Source of the DNA: Amycolatopsis lurida | GTDB taxonomy: Bacteria > Actinomycetota > Actinomycetes > Mycobacteriales > Pseudonocardiaceae | Reading direction: 5' to 3' | Length of the DNA: 64,000 bases | Assembly (NCBI RefSeq): GCF_900105055.1 | Contig: NZ_FNTA01000004.1 | Coordinates: 4,743,501-4,807,500 of the forward strand | Shown: in pieces, positions 1 to 8,667 of the stretch | How positions within the stretch are numbered: position 1 is the stretch's first letter | How the letters are laid out: every line of letters starts with the position of its first letter | Notes under the pieces: generated by a model | What the model saw: the letters and a program-made list of their open reading frames with translations, nothing else | Database searches by the model: none | What the model was told of the DNA's origin: nothing | Position numbers and translations under genes: made by a program

Positions 1-1126
1 TCAGCAGCCCTTCGAACTCCAGCGGCGTCAGCCCGAGCATCCGCCGCTCGACGATCTTCGCGACGTCCATCGCCTCGGTCAGGTAGCCCTCGGCGTGGCG
101 GATCGTCGGCGGCAGCCGCTCCAGCGCCTTCCGCGCGGCCGCCTGTTTGATCTCCTGCAGCCGCTGCCCGCCGACGGCCATCGCGACCATCGGTTTCGCG
201 ACGCTCACCTGCTCGTCGACGGCCCGCGCCACAAGCCGCTCGACCAGCGCGTACAGCCGATCCGACCGCGGCCCGCGCAGCACGGCGTCGAGCAGGTTCG
301 GCACGGTGAGGATCTCGTTCGCGATCATCTCGCCGTACTGGTGGGCGACCTCCGCCCGCCGCCGCTGGAACTTGCCCTGCAGGATCACCCGGCCGAACCG
401 CACCGGCTCGCGCGGCACGAAGATCAGTTTGATCGCGAGCCAGTCGGTGAACAGCCCGATGCAGCCGCCGAAGATCGGCAGCACCCACGGTTCCTTGGTC
501 GCCGCCCAGACGATCGCCTGCACGATGCCGAGCCCGAAGCCGAAGTAGATCCCCGTCCGCGCGATGAACGCCATCTCCGGCCGCGACGTCTCGCGGATCA
601 GCCGGACGAGCAGCTTCTTGTCCCTGGTGAGCCGCTGCACGGTCATGTGCTGGAAGTCGAGCACCTCGTCGAGGTTCTCGGTCATCTCCGCCATGAACTC
701 GCGCACCAGCCGCGGCGTCGACGCCTGGACCTGCTTGATCAGCAGCTCCTGCGCCATCGTCGGCATGACCTCCCAGAGCCTGGGATGGTGCTTTTCGAGC
801 ACTTCGCGGGCGACCTCGTCCACGGCCCGCAGCAGCGGCTGCTCGATCTCGCGCGTGATGATCGCCGGATCGATCCGCCGGAAGACCTCCTTGACGTCCA
901 GCAGATTGGACGTCAGCAGCTCGGTCGCGACGGCGGCCATCCGCCCGCCGTGTTTGGGCACCACGCCCTGCCAGCCGAGGAACGGTTTGATCCCGACGAA
1001 CTCGAGCGGTTTGAACATCATCTCGATGGCGACGCGTTTGGTGACGTAGCCGATCAGCGCGGCGACGAACGGGATCGCGGCGTACAGCCACCAGTGCCGG
1101 GCGAGGTCGTCCAGGACGGTGTCCAC
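1..1126 (-). CDS. DUF445 family membrane protein, 3' end cut by window edge
   Basis: This is the third and last gene of a run of three DUF445 paralogues read leftward. The GTG at 1126 follows an AGGAGG about four bases upstream, and the product begins MDTVLDDLARHWWLYAAIPF. As in its two neighbours, an N-terminal membrane segment runs into the conserved YVTKRVAIEMMFKPLEF stretch and a GWQG motif. A second hydrophobic region near the middle contains FTDWLAIKLIF. Nothing interrupts the frame to base 2, so the C-terminal membrane segment must lie outside the window. DUF445 (YheB/YjiN-type) proteins are membrane proteins of unknown biochemical role. It starts 49 bases after the stop of the preceding paralogue and is probably co-transcribed with it. 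Confidence 0.85.
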   Translation of the reverse strand, partial: MDTVLDDLARHWWLYAAIPFVAALIGYVTKRVAIEMMFKPLEFVGIKPFLGWQGVVPKHGGRMAAVATELLTSNLLDVKEVFRRIDPAIITREIEQPLLRAVDEVAREVLEKHHPRLWEVMPTMAQELLIKQVQASTPRLVREFMAEMTENLDEVLDFQHMTVQRLTRDKKLLVRLIRETSRPEMAFIARTGIYFGFGLGIVQAIVWAATKEPWVLPIFGGCIGLFTDWLAIKLIFVPREPVRFGRVILQGKFQRRRAEVAHQYGEMIANEILTVPNLLDAVLRGPRSDRLYALVERLVARAVDEQVSVAKPMVAMAVGGQRLQEIKQAAARKALERLPPTIRHAEGYLTEAMDVAKIVERRMLGLTPLEFEGLL

Positions 1127-1175
1127 ACGACCTCCTCGCTTCGCTCAGGAAAGGGGAAACGGTATCGGGTCGCCG

Positions 1176-2402
1176 TCAATGGAGCAGTAGGAGCACCTGA
1201 AGTTCACCGACGAGGCCCCCGATCACCGCGCCGACGGCGATCAGTTTCCACTCGTCCTGCCGGAACGCCGGGCGCAGCAGCTGCTCGAATTCGAGCGGGT
1301 TGAGCCGCCGCATTCTGTCCACAATGGTGTTCCGGACGTCGAGCGCGTTGACCGCGTAGCTCTCGGCGTGGCGGATCGTCTCCGGGATCCGTGCCGCCGC
1401 CTTCGCCGCGGCCGTCTGCTTCATCTCCTGGAACCGCCTGCTCCCGACGGCCAGCGCCACGAACGGCTTGACGACGCTCGCCTGCGCGTCGATCGTCCGC
1501 TGCACCTCGCGGGTGATCATCGTGAACAGTTTGTCCGACTTCGGCCCGCTCAACACGGCTTCGAGCAGGTTGGGGATGGTGATGATCTCGCGCGCGATCA
1601 TGTCGCCGTAGTCGGCGGAGACCTGGTCCTTGCGTTTCTGAAAGATGCCTTGCCAGGTGTAGACGCCGAAGAACCGCTTGGGCTCCCGCGGCAGGAAGAT
1701 CATCTTCAGGGCGATCCAGTCGGTGAACCAGCCGATGCCGATCCCGAACAGCGGCAGCACGATCGGCGACTTCGTCAGCGCCCACACCAGCAGCTGCACG
1801 CAGCCGAGCGAGAACCCGAACACGATCCCCGACCGGGCGATGAACCGCATCTCCGGCCGCGAGATGTCGCGGATCAGCCGGTTCAGCAAGGCCTTGTCGC
1901 GCACCAGGTTCGTCACGACCATGTGCTTGAGGTCGAGCACGTCCTCGATGTTCTCCGCGATCTCGCCCATGATCTTCGTGATCGCGCGCGGCGCCTCGGT
2001 CTGCACTCGTTTGAGCAGCAGCTGCTGTGCGGTGTTCGGGAGCACTTCCCAGAGTCTGGGCTGGTACTGCTCCATGACCTCGCGCGTGACGTCCTCGACG
2101 ATCCGCAGCAGCGGCTGCTCGATCTCCTTCGCCACCTGGGCCGGGTCGAGCCTGGCGAAGATCTCCTTCGGGTCGACGAGGTTGGTCGTCAGCATTTCGG
2201 TGGCGGTCGCGGCCATCCGCTCGGCGTTGGCGGGCAGTACCCCCTGCCAGCCGAGGAACGGCTTCACGCCGACGAATTCCACCGGTTTGAACATCATCTC
2301 GATGGCGACGCGTTTGGTGACGTAGCCGATCAGCGCGGCGATGAACGGCATGGTGACGTACACCGGCCAGTGCTCGCCGAGGTCGGCGATGACGGCGTTC
2401 AC
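1176..2402 (-). CDS. DUF445 family membrane protein
   Basis: This 408-residue protein is the middle one of three tandem paralogues. The N-terminal membrane segment (about residues 13-30) leads into YVTKRVAIEMMFKPVEFVG. A central hydrophobic pair (about 195-235) contains FTDWIALKMIFLPREP. A C-terminal hydrophobic segment ends in GGLVGELQVLLLLH. Between them lie helical stretches rich in charged residues that probably face the cytoplasm. The last 25 residues are identical to those of the upstream paralogue, which suggests recent duplication or gene conversion. The genes are separated by about 50 bases and form a probable operon starting at 3682. The family is recognised but its function is not known. 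Confidence 0.88.
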   Translation of the reverse strand: MNAVIADLGEHWPVYVTMPFIAALIGYVTKRVAIEMMFKPVEFVGVKPFLGWQGVLPANAERMAATATEMLTTNLVDPKEIFARLDPAQVAKEIEQPLLRIVEDVTREVMEQYQPRLWEVLPNTAQQLLLKRVQTEAPRAITKIMGEIAENIEDVLDLKHMVVTNLVRDKALLNRLIRDISRPEMRFIARSGIVFGFSLGCVQLLVWALTKSPIVLPLFGIGIGWFTDWIALKMIFLPREPKRFFGVYTWQGIFQKRKDQVSADYGDMIAREIITIPNLLEAVLSGPKSDKLFTMITREVQRTIDAQASVVKPFVALAVGSRRFQEMKQTAAAKAAARIPETIRHAESYAVNALDVRNTIVDRMRRLNPLEFEQLLRPAFRQDEWKLIAVGAVIGGLVGELQVLLLLH

Positions 2403-2452
2403 TTTCCAGCCCCTCCCGCGTCGCGCTTGAGGGGCAACCTAGCCGCCTGTCC

Positions 2453-3682
2453 TCAGTGGAGGAGTAGCAGGACCTGAAGTTCACCCACGAGTCCGCCGAT
2501 CACCGCGCCGACCGCGATCAGCTTCCATTCGTCCTGCTGGAAGGCGGGCCGCAGGATCCCCTCGAACTCGAGCGGGGTCAATTGCTGCATCTTCGTGACG
2601 ATGGTGTTGCGGACGTCGAGCGCGTCAGTGGCGTAGCTCTCGACGTGTTTCACCGTTTCGGGGAGATACGCGATCGCCTTCTCCGCCGCGGCCTTCTTCA
2701 TCTCCTGGTATTGGACCCCGCCGACGGTCAGCGCCACCAAGGGTTTCGCGATGCTCGCCTGCGCATCGATGGTGCGCTGCACCTCGCGAGTGATCATCGC
2801 GAACAGCTTGTCCGACTTGGGCCCGGTGAGCACGGCCTCCATCACGTTCCGCACGGTGAGCACCTCGTCCGCGATCAGCGCGCCGTAGTCCTTGGCGACC
2901 GCCTGGCGGCGTTTCTGGAACATGCCCTGCCAGCTGAAGAACAGGAACCGGCGCGGCTCACGCGGGTAGAAGATCATCTTCAAGGCCAGCCAATCCGTGA
3001 CGAAGCCCGTGACGAAACCGAAGATCGGCATGATCAACGGCTGCTTCGTCAGCGCCCACGCGACGAACTGGATCAGGCCGATGGCGAAACCGAACCAGAT
3101 ACCGGACCGGGCGATGAAGCGGAGCTCCGGGGTCGCGACCTCCTTGATCAGGCGGCAGGTCAGCGATTTGTCGCGGACCATCGCGTTGATCAGCATCTCG
3201 TTGACGTCGAGGACCTCGTCGATGTTCGTCGACACCTCACGCATCAGCCGCGCGACGACCTTCGGCGCCTGCGCCCGGACCTGGTCGACCAGCATGCGCT
3301 GCGCCCGGGTCGGCAGCAGTTCCCACAATCTGGGCTGGTACTGCTCCATCACCTCGCGGGTGACGTCCTCGACGGCCTTGAGGAGCGGCTCCTCGAGTTC
3401 CTTGACCACTTCCTCGGGATCGAGCCGGGAGAAGATCTCCTGCGGATCGACGAGGTTCTTGGTCAGCAGGTCGACGGCGGTGGTCGCCATCCGGCGGGAG
3501 TTGGCCGGGATGACCCCCTGCCAGCCGAGGAAGGGCTTGATCCCGACGAATTCCAACGGCCGGAACATCATCTCGATCGCGACGCGTTTCGTGATGTACC
3601 CGATGAGCGCGGCGATGAAGGGCATCGTGGCGTAGACGTGCCAGTGTTCGCGGATGTCTTCGAGGATCGCCGAGATGTCCAA
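2453..3682 (-). CDS. DUF445 family membrane protein, first gene of the trio
   Basis: A 409-residue DUF445 protein that is read first in the leftward trio. It has the same layout as its paralogues: an N-terminal membrane segment with YITKRVAIEMMFRPLEFVG, a central hydrophobic region with FVTDWLALKMIFYPREP, and a C-terminal membrane tail. The ATG at 3682 begins MDISAILEDIREHWHVYATM. The promoter presumably lies in the 123 bases between this gene and the divergent coiled-coil gene at 3806. Three near-equal-length copies in tandem might form a hetero-oligomer, but that is speculation. Confidence 0.88.
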   Translation of the reverse strand: MDISAILEDIREHWHVYATMPFIAALIGYITKRVAIEMMFRPLEFVGIKPFLGWQGVIPANSRRMATTAVDLLTKNLVDPQEIFSRLDPEEVVKELEEPLLKAVEDVTREVMEQYQPRLWELLPTRAQRMLVDQVRAQAPKVVARLMREVSTNIDEVLDVNEMLINAMVRDKSLTCRLIKEVATPELRFIARSGIWFGFAIGLIQFVAWALTKQPLIMPIFGFVTGFVTDWLALKMIFYPREPRRFLFFSWQGMFQKRRQAVAKDYGALIADEVLTVRNVMEAVLTGPKSDKLFAMITREVQRTIDAQASIAKPLVALTVGGVQYQEMKKAAAEKAIAYLPETVKHVESYATDALDVRNTIVTKMQQLTPLEFEGILRPAFQQDEWKLIAVGAVIGGLVGELQVLLLLH

Positions 3683-3805
3683 CCGGGCCTCCTCTGCTTA
3701 CGACCTGTCAACAATGCAGGATGCCATGTGATCGACCCGTCGTACGCCGAGTGCAGCCGTTTGGCGGTACTACCCGACGGGTCCCCGCTCATTAAGGTGG
3801 CCGCC

Positions 3806-4744
3806 ATGGTCGCTCCTGAGAAGACGGCGCCTCAGGCGCCCTCAGCGAAATCGTCCCAATTCGCGGGCTCCGTGCGGGGCTATGACAAGCGTCAGGTCGA
3901 CGAGCGTCTCGCCGAGCTGGCGGCCGAAATCAAGCAGGCCTCACGCAGCCGCGACGAGGCCGTGGCGACCGCCGGCGAGCTCACCAAGGCGCTCGGCCAC
4001 GCCCAGAAGGAACTGGACGAGACCAAGGCCGCTCTCGTGCGGATGAGCTCGAGCCCGTCCGGCGCCGGCGCGATGGCCGAACGCGTCCGCATGATGATGC
4101 AGCTCGCCGAGGAGGAGATCGCCGACCTCAAGGCCGCCGCGGAAGCCGACGCCAAGGCGACGCGGGCCGAAGCGGACAAGTACGCCCACGAGACGCAGCG
4201 CGCGATCGACAAGGCGGCCAAGGACGCGCAGGCGGAACGCGAGAAGCTGCTCGCGGACGCCAAGGCCGAGATCGAACGACTGAACTCCGAGGCGGCGCAG
4301 AAGCGCAAGCAACTGGACCTGGAGAGTGTCCGGGCCCGCGCCGCGGCGGACAAGAAGGCCGAAGAGGCATCGGCCGCTCGTCGCGCGGAGGCGGAGAAGG
4401 CGTCCGCGGACAAGATCGCGGAAGCCGACCGGGTGTCCTCGGCCAAACGTGCCGAAGCCGAACGGATCTCGGCGGCGAAGATCGCCAAGGCGGAGAAGTC
4501 TTCCGCGGAGGACATCGCCGCGAAGCAGGAGCAGGTCGCGGAGGCCCTCGCCGACGCGAAGACCCAGCAGACCGAAGCTCAGCAGGCTCGGAAGCTTTCG
4601 CTGGAACTCCGGTCGAAGGTCGCCGAGCGGCTTTCCGCCACGGACGCCGCCGTCCAGGAGGCCATCAAGCTGCTGGCTCCCGCTCCTGACGCCGAGGCAC
4701 CGAAGCCCGCTCCCGACAAGACCAACGGCCCACGTCCTTCCTGA
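3806..4744 (+). CDS. DivIVA-like coiled-coil protein
   Basis: The 312-residue product starts at ATG 3806, preceded by AAGGTGG. Residues about 18-35 (FAGSVRGYDKRQVDERLAEL) resemble the N-terminal RGYD..QVD signature of DivIVA/Wag31-type proteins, which target membrane curvature at poles and septa. From about residue 75 to 285 the chain is almost wholly Ala, Glu, Lys, Asp and Arg in heptad-like order, including a repetitive block of AEKASADKIAEADRVSSAKR type. This predicts a long coiled coil. The tail is Pro/Ala-rich. No membrane segment is seen. It may be a cytoskeletal or scaffold protein acting near the cell envelope. It is shorter than, and only loosely like, true DivIVA. Confidence 0.75.
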   Translation: MVAPEKTAPQAPSAKSSQFAGSVRGYDKRQVDERLAELAAEIKQASRSRDEAVATAGELTKALGHAQKELDETKAALVRMSSSPSGAGAMAERVRMMMQLAEEEIADLKAAAEADAKATRAEADKYAHETQRAIDKAAKDAQAEREKLLADAKAEIERLNSEAAQKRKQLDLESVRARAAADKKAEEASAARRAEAEKASADKIAEADRVSSAKRAEAERISAAKIAKAEKSSAEDIAAKQEQVAEALADAKTQQTEAQQARKLSLELRSKVAERLSATDAAVQEAIKLLAPAPDAEAPKPAPDKTNGPRPS

Positions 4745-4748
4745 TCTC

Positions 4749-6188
4749 TCACCGCAGGGTGACGGCGAACAGCTCGTCGTCGATCCAGCCCCTGGTGTGC
4801 AGCTCGGTGCAGAACCGCCGGTACGACTCGGCGAGCGCGGCGCTTTCGCGCTCGTCGGGTTCGACCAGCACGCCTCGGCCGAGCCCGGCGGAAGCCTCCG
4901 TGAGCCCGCCGGGCAGGACACCTGCCGCGGCGAGCAGCGCGGCGCCGTACCCCGTTTCGGCCTGGGGTGACACCCGCAGGCCGAGACCGGTGACGGTCGC
5001 CCGGATCCGCGTCCACAAAGGACTCTTGCTGCCGCCGCCCGCGGCCAGCAGCGGATCGGTGATCGTGACGCCGAGGCGGCGGAGGTGGTCCAACGCCAGC
5101 CGTTCGAGGAAGGCGACCCCTTCCAGCCTGGCCCGGTGGAGCTCGACCTCGTCGGCCTCGCCGGACACGAAGCCCTCGGCGTCCGCGCTGGCGAACGGGA
5201 ACCGTTCACCCTTGCGCCGCAACGGATACGCGACGACCTTCGCCGGGCCCAGCGCGGCCGCCGCCGCGTCGAGTTCGAGCAGGCGCTCCTGCCCGGCGAC
5301 GGCCTCGCCGCCGGTGTTCGACGCGCCGCCCGGGAGCCACCAGCCGTCCGGATGACGGTGGCTGTACATCGCCCCCGTCGGATCCGGCACCAGTTCTTCG
5401 GTGACTCCCTTGAGGACGTAGGTCGTGCCCAGGATGCCGACGAAGGTCCCCGGGGTGACCGCACCGGCCGCGAGCTGGCCCGCGCAGCCGTCGGTCATCC
5501 CGGCCACGACCGGGCAGCCTGCCGGGAGACCGGCGACCGGACGGGCCACCCTGCCCAGCACGGTGGCCGGCGCGACCACCGTCGGGAGCAGGCTTCCCGG
5601 TACCCCTAAGGCAGCGAAGACCTCGCCCGGCCATTCGAGGGCGAGCGGGTCGTAGCCGCTCTTCAGCGCGTGCGACCAGTCGGCGGCCACCGGCCCGCCG
5701 GTCAGTTCGGCGGCGATGAGGTCCGGCGTGTGCCGGATCGCGGCGACGCCGGGGACGTGCTCGGCCAGCCAGGCGATGCGGCCGAGCGCGGCCGTGGCGG
5801 ACACGCCGAAACCGAGCCGCCGCCAGCGGTCCGCGCCGAGCTCGGTGGCCTTGCGGTTGAGTTCCGCGCCACGCCTGTCGTCGTACATCAGCGCGGGCGT
5901 GACCGGCTCGCCCGAGGCGCCGACCCCGACGATCGTCCCCGACGTCGCGGCGACGGCCACCGCGGCGACCTCGCCGCCCCTGCCCGGCAGCTCGCCGGTG
6001 ACCTTCGCCAGCACCGTCTTCACCGCGGGCCACCAGGACCTCGCGTCCTGTTCGCTGCGCCCGCGGCCGTCGCGGACCGGTGCGGGCAGCGGCGCGGCGG
6101 CCGCGGCGAGGACGGTGCCGCCGCCCACCGCGAGGGCGCGGACCCCCGCGGTGGCGACGTCGATGCCGATCGTGACGGGCTGGTTCAC
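4749..6188 (-). CDS. FGGY-family carbohydrate kinase (ribulokinase/xylulokinase-like)
   Basis: A 479-residue sugar kinase of the FGGY family, which phosphorylates ketoses or polyols with ATP. The N-terminal ATPase domain starts with the phosphate-binding loop IGIDVATAGVRALAV. The substrate region contains ALMYDDRRGAELN, a pattern seen in D-ribulokinase and xylulokinase relatives. The second domain carries the GILGTTYVLKGVTEE and GGGSKSPLWTRI nucleotide-binding motifs. The GTG start at 6188 overlaps the stop of the upstream polyol permease by GTGA, so the two are translationally coupled and the imported sugar or polyol product is the probable substrate. Its substrate cannot be fixed from sequence. 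Confidence 0.85.
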   Translation of the reverse strand: MNQPVTIGIDVATAGVRALAVGGGTVLAAAAAPLPAPVRDGRGRSEQDARSWWPAVKTVLAKVTGELPGRGGEVAAVAVAATSGTIVGVGASGEPVTPALMYDDRRGAELNRKATELGADRWRRLGFGVSATAALGRIAWLAEHVPGVAAIRHTPDLIAAELTGGPVAADWSHALKSGYDPLALEWPGEVFAALGVPGSLLPTVVAPATVLGRVARPVAGLPAGCPVVAGMTDGCAGQLAAGAVTPGTFVGILGTTYVLKGVTEELVPDPTGAMYSHRHPDGWWLPGGASNTGGEAVAGQERLLELDAAAAALGPAKVVAYPLRRKGERFPFASADAEGFVSGEADEVELHRARLEGVAFLERLALDHLRRLGVTITDPLLAAGGGSKSPLWTRIRATVTGLGLRVSPQAETGYGAALLAAAGVLPGGLTEASAGLGRGVLVEPDERESAALAESYRRFCTELHTRGWIDDELFAVTLR

Positions 6189-7519
6189 GTGGTGACGACC
6201 TTCTCTCCGACTTCTTGCAGACTCTTGTCCTCTTCGATCGCCTTCGCCGTCTCATCGGGCAATTTCAGGTAGCGCACCATGACCGCCGCGACCAGGTACA
6301 GCGCGGCGAAGACGATCACCACTCCGGCCGCGCCCAGCGGGCCGAGGAACAGGCTGACGATCGCCGGCCCGACGAACGCCGCCGCGCCCGCGCCGAGGTT
6401 CAGCAGCGCCATCGCGCCGCCCTTGTTCTCCGGGGCGAGGGACGGGAGCAGCGCCGAGATCGGCACGAACCCGGCGAGCGTGGCGCCGTACAGCGCGCCG
6501 ACGAGCAGCGCGAGCCAGTAGTACTCGGCGCCCATGGCGATCGGGACGAAGTACAGCAACAGGATCGAGATCGCGCAGCCGATCGCGCCGAACCAGAAGA
6601 TCGTGGTGCGCCAGCCGATCCGGTCGCTCAGCACGCCGAAGATCAGGTTGAAGAAGATGTTCGTCCCGTAGATGACCGAGACCAGGAGGAGCCAGCGGCT
6701 CTCCCCGAACCCGATGTCCTCGATGAAGATCGTCGGGAAGAACACCAGCATCCCGAACTCGGGCGCGGTGTTGATGACGCGGACGAGCATCCCGACTCCG
6801 ACGCGGGGCTTCTTCCAGGCGATCGACACGCTGGACACCAGGCTCTGCACCGGTTTCACGTCCGGCGGCGCGAGCCGCGTGTACCCCGTCCGCTGCCGGA
6901 CCCCGAAGATCGCCAGCAGTCCGCCGAGCGCCAGCAGCGCCACCGACAACCAGAGCGTGCCGTACTGGCCCAGCACCGGGTTCGTGAAGCTCGCGACCAG
7001 CGCGCCCAGTGTCGGCAACCCGCCGGTGAACGCGAAGTAGAACCAGCCGACGGCCGCGCCGAGCCTGGCGACCGGCGCCACCGCGGTGATCCAGACCAGG
7101 AAACCGAACGCGAACATCGGATAGCCGAAGCCGCGGAGACCGTAGAACACCAGCATCAACGGGTAGCTCTCACCGGAGACCGCGACCGCGAGGAACAGCA
7201 CGTCGAACACCAGCCAGATGGCCAGGCCGATCATCATCACGCGCCGCGGCCCCCACAGGTCCGACAGCGCGCCCGACAACCACGACGCCAGCATCACGGC
7301 GACGCCGTACACGGTGATCACGTACGAGGCCTTGATCTCGGTGCCCGCGCCGTTGTCCGCCATGAACGGCGCGATGAAGCCCGACTCGACCCCGTCGCCG
7401 ATCATGAACAGCAGCAGCCCGGCGTAGCCGAGGAACAGCGGGGCGGGCAGGCCCCAACGGTTCAGTACGCGGGCGAACCCGCTCCCGGATCGCGATAACG
7501 TCGGTGTCATCTGGTTCAT
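6185..7519 (-). CDS. MFS polyol permease (RbtT/DalT/CsbX-like)
   Basis: A 12-segment major facilitator transporter. The motif FMIGDGVESGFIAPFMAD near residue 35 and the strings GALSDLWGPRRVMMIGLAIW and GFGYPMFAFGFLVWITAVAP match the ribitol/D-arabitol permease group (RbtT, DalT, CsbX). I place the start at ATG 7519 (444 residues) because GGAGG lies five bases upstream. An in-frame ATG at 7531 has no such site. The palindromic box at 7560-7571 sits just upstream and probably controls this gene and the coupled kinase. The context points to import of a pentitol, tetritol or related polyol. Confidence 0.85.
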   Translation of the reverse strand: MNQMTPTLSRSGSGFARVLNRWGLPAPLFLGYAGLLLFMIGDGVESGFIAPFMADNGAGTEIKASYVITVYGVAVMLASWLSGALSDLWGPRRVMMIGLAIWLVFDVLFLAVAVSGESYPLMLVFYGLRGFGYPMFAFGFLVWITAVAPVARLGAAVGWFYFAFTGGLPTLGALVASFTNPVLGQYGTLWLSVALLALGGLLAIFGVRQRTGYTRLAPPDVKPVQSLVSSVSIAWKKPRVGVGMLVRVINTAPEFGMLVFFPTIFIEDIGFGESRWLLLVSVIYGTNIFFNLIFGVLSDRIGWRTTIFWFGAIGCAISILLLYFVPIAMGAEYYWLALLVGALYGATLAGFVPISALLPSLAPENKGGAMALLNLGAGAAAFVGPAIVSLFLGPLGAAGVVIVFAALYLVAAVMVRYLKLPDETAKAIEEDKSLQEVGEKVVTT

Positions 7520-7559
7520 GCACGCCTCCATGACGTCGTGTTCAGCGTATCATGGATCG

Positions 7560-7571
7560 TGTTAACTTAAC
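7560..7571. promoter_or_regulatory. Palindromic operator box TGTTAACTTAAC, copy 1
   Basis: GTTAA-C-TTAAC is a perfect 11-base palindrome. It occurs here, 41 bases upstream of the permease start, and again at 9325-9336 in the divergent promoter of the rest of the locus. An AT-rich palindrome repeated exactly in both promoter regions of a very GC-rich locus is best explained as the operator of the DeoR-type regulator encoded between them. The regulator assignment is inferred. Confidence 0.65.
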
Positions 7572-7867
7572 TTTCAAGATGTTACATCGATGGATTTTCG
7601 TGTTAGCCTCCCGCGCCCGGGCGGGTCGGAGTGGTGGGCCATCACGTCCATCCAGTCACGCGTGTCGTCCGCCGGATCACGCGAAACGGCGGCATCGGCA
7701 TAGGGGGTCGTGAGTGTTTTGGGTCGTTAGAACGACCCAAAACACTCACGACCCCCTATGCCGTGGAGCTGCGTCGCCAAGGAGGCCCAGATCAAGGGAA
7801 TGGGAAGTGGCGAGTCGGACTCTGACCCATTCGCCACTCGCGACCGACAGCCGAGCCCGCCGAAACC
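7572..7867. other. Intergenic region between divergently placed polyol genes
   Basis: No credible gene is seen in this roughly 300-base stretch. It is AT-rich next to the operator (TTTCAAGATGTTACATCGATGG), and holds the 68-base perfect hairpin at 7696-7763. The part after the hairpin up to the regulator stop at 7868 has no recognisable signal. Confidence 0.6.
7696..7763. repeat. Perfect 33-bp inverted repeat with 2-base centre
   Basis: The left arm 7696-7728 and right arm 7731-7763 are exact reverse complements around AG at 7729-7730. The arms contain GTCGTGAGTGTTTTGGGTCG. The stem lies downstream of the leftward DeoR gene, so it could end that transcript, but no T-tract follows. The perfect symmetry over 66 bases is far beyond a normal terminator and suggests a dispersed palindromic element. 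Confidence 0.85.
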
Positions 7868-8662
7868 TCAGAGTTCCGCGATGTCCACTTCCACCTGGCT
7901 TCGCATCTCCTCGGCCAGGTGTTCTTCCACCCCGTCGTCGACGATCAGGACGTCGAAGTCGCTCAACGGCGCCAGCCGGTGCAGTGCCGTGCGTTCGGTC
8001 TTGCTGTGGTCCATCAGCAGCACCTTCATCCGGGCGCTGGCCAGCATCGCGCGTTTCAGCATCACGATCTCCGGCTCCTGGTGGAACGTCATCCGCGTGT
8101 TCATCGCCGAGGTGGAGACGAAGGTCGCGTCGACGTTGATCCGCTCGATCGCCTCGAGGCTCTGCATGCCGAGAAACGAGTCGTGGGTCGCCGAGTAGTC
8201 GCCACCGATGCAGATGAGCCGCAGGTCGGGGACGCCTTTGAGCAGTTCGATGGCGCCGAGGTAGTTCGTCGCGACGGTGAGCGGGGTGACCCGGTGCAGC
8301 ATCTTCGCCAGCGCGAGGGCGCTCGTGGAGTCGTCGAGCAGGATCGACATCCCCGGTTCGACGCGGGCGAACGCGTGCGCGGCGATGGCCATCTTCTCCT
8401 CCGAATGCACGTTCATCCGGTAGTCGGCGTTGCTTTCGAAGACGGTCGACGGCATGGCCGAGACGCCACCCCGGTACTTCCGCAGCAGGCCGCGACGGGC
8501 CAGTTCGTCGACGTCGCGGTGCACCGTCATGGTGCTGACGCCGGTGAGTTCCACCAGTTCGGCGATGCTCGCGGAGCCGGTCTTGAAGACGTATTCGGTG
8601 ATCAGCTGCTGACGCGTGTTACGAGAGTGTGCGCTCGCACCGGCCGTCTTCTCATCGCTCAT
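7868..8662 (-). CDS. DeoR-family transcriptional regulator
   Basis: A 264-residue sugar-responsive repressor. The N-terminal winged helix (about residues 18-70) includes QQLITEYVFKTGSASIAELVELTGVSTMTVHRDVDELARRG, the typical DeoR helix-turn-helix. The C-terminal DeoRC sugar-phosphate sensor domain (about 85-245) has the family motifs ILLDDSTSALALA, TNYLGAIELL and LLMDHSKTERTALHRL. The ATG at 8662 begins MSDEKTAG, five bases after the stop of the phosphoglycerate-mutase-like gene, so the two form an operon. The open frame continues upstream, but that part overlaps the neighbour and lacks family similarity. It probably represses the locus by binding the TGTTAACTTAAC boxes at 7560 and 9325, relieved by a phosphorylated sugar. 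Confidence 0.88.
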   Translation of the reverse strand: MSDEKTAGASAHSRNTRQQLITEYVFKTGSASIAELVELTGVSTMTVHRDVDELARRGLLRKYRGGVSAMPSTVFESNADYRMNVHSEEKMAIAAHAFARVEPGMSILLDDSTSALALAKMLHRVTPLTVATNYLGAIELLKGVPDLRLICIGGDYSATHDSFLGMQSLEAIERINVDATFVSTSAMNTRMTFHQEPEIVMLKRAMLASARMKVLLMDHSKTERTALHRLAPLSDFDVLIVDDGVEEHLAEEMRSQVEVDIAEL

Positions 8663-8667
8663 ACCGT

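Noticed and set aside
95..1303. Long plus-strand open frame opposite the first DUF445 gene
   Set aside because: It is antisense to a clear DUF445 protein and is rich in His, Arg, Asp and Pro, the mark of a shadow frame in GC-rich DNA.
2582..3805. Extension of the DivIVA-like gene upstream of 3806
   Set aside because: The extra 400 residues are antisense to a DUF445 gene. ATG 3806 has a ribosome binding site and starts the family-like sequence.
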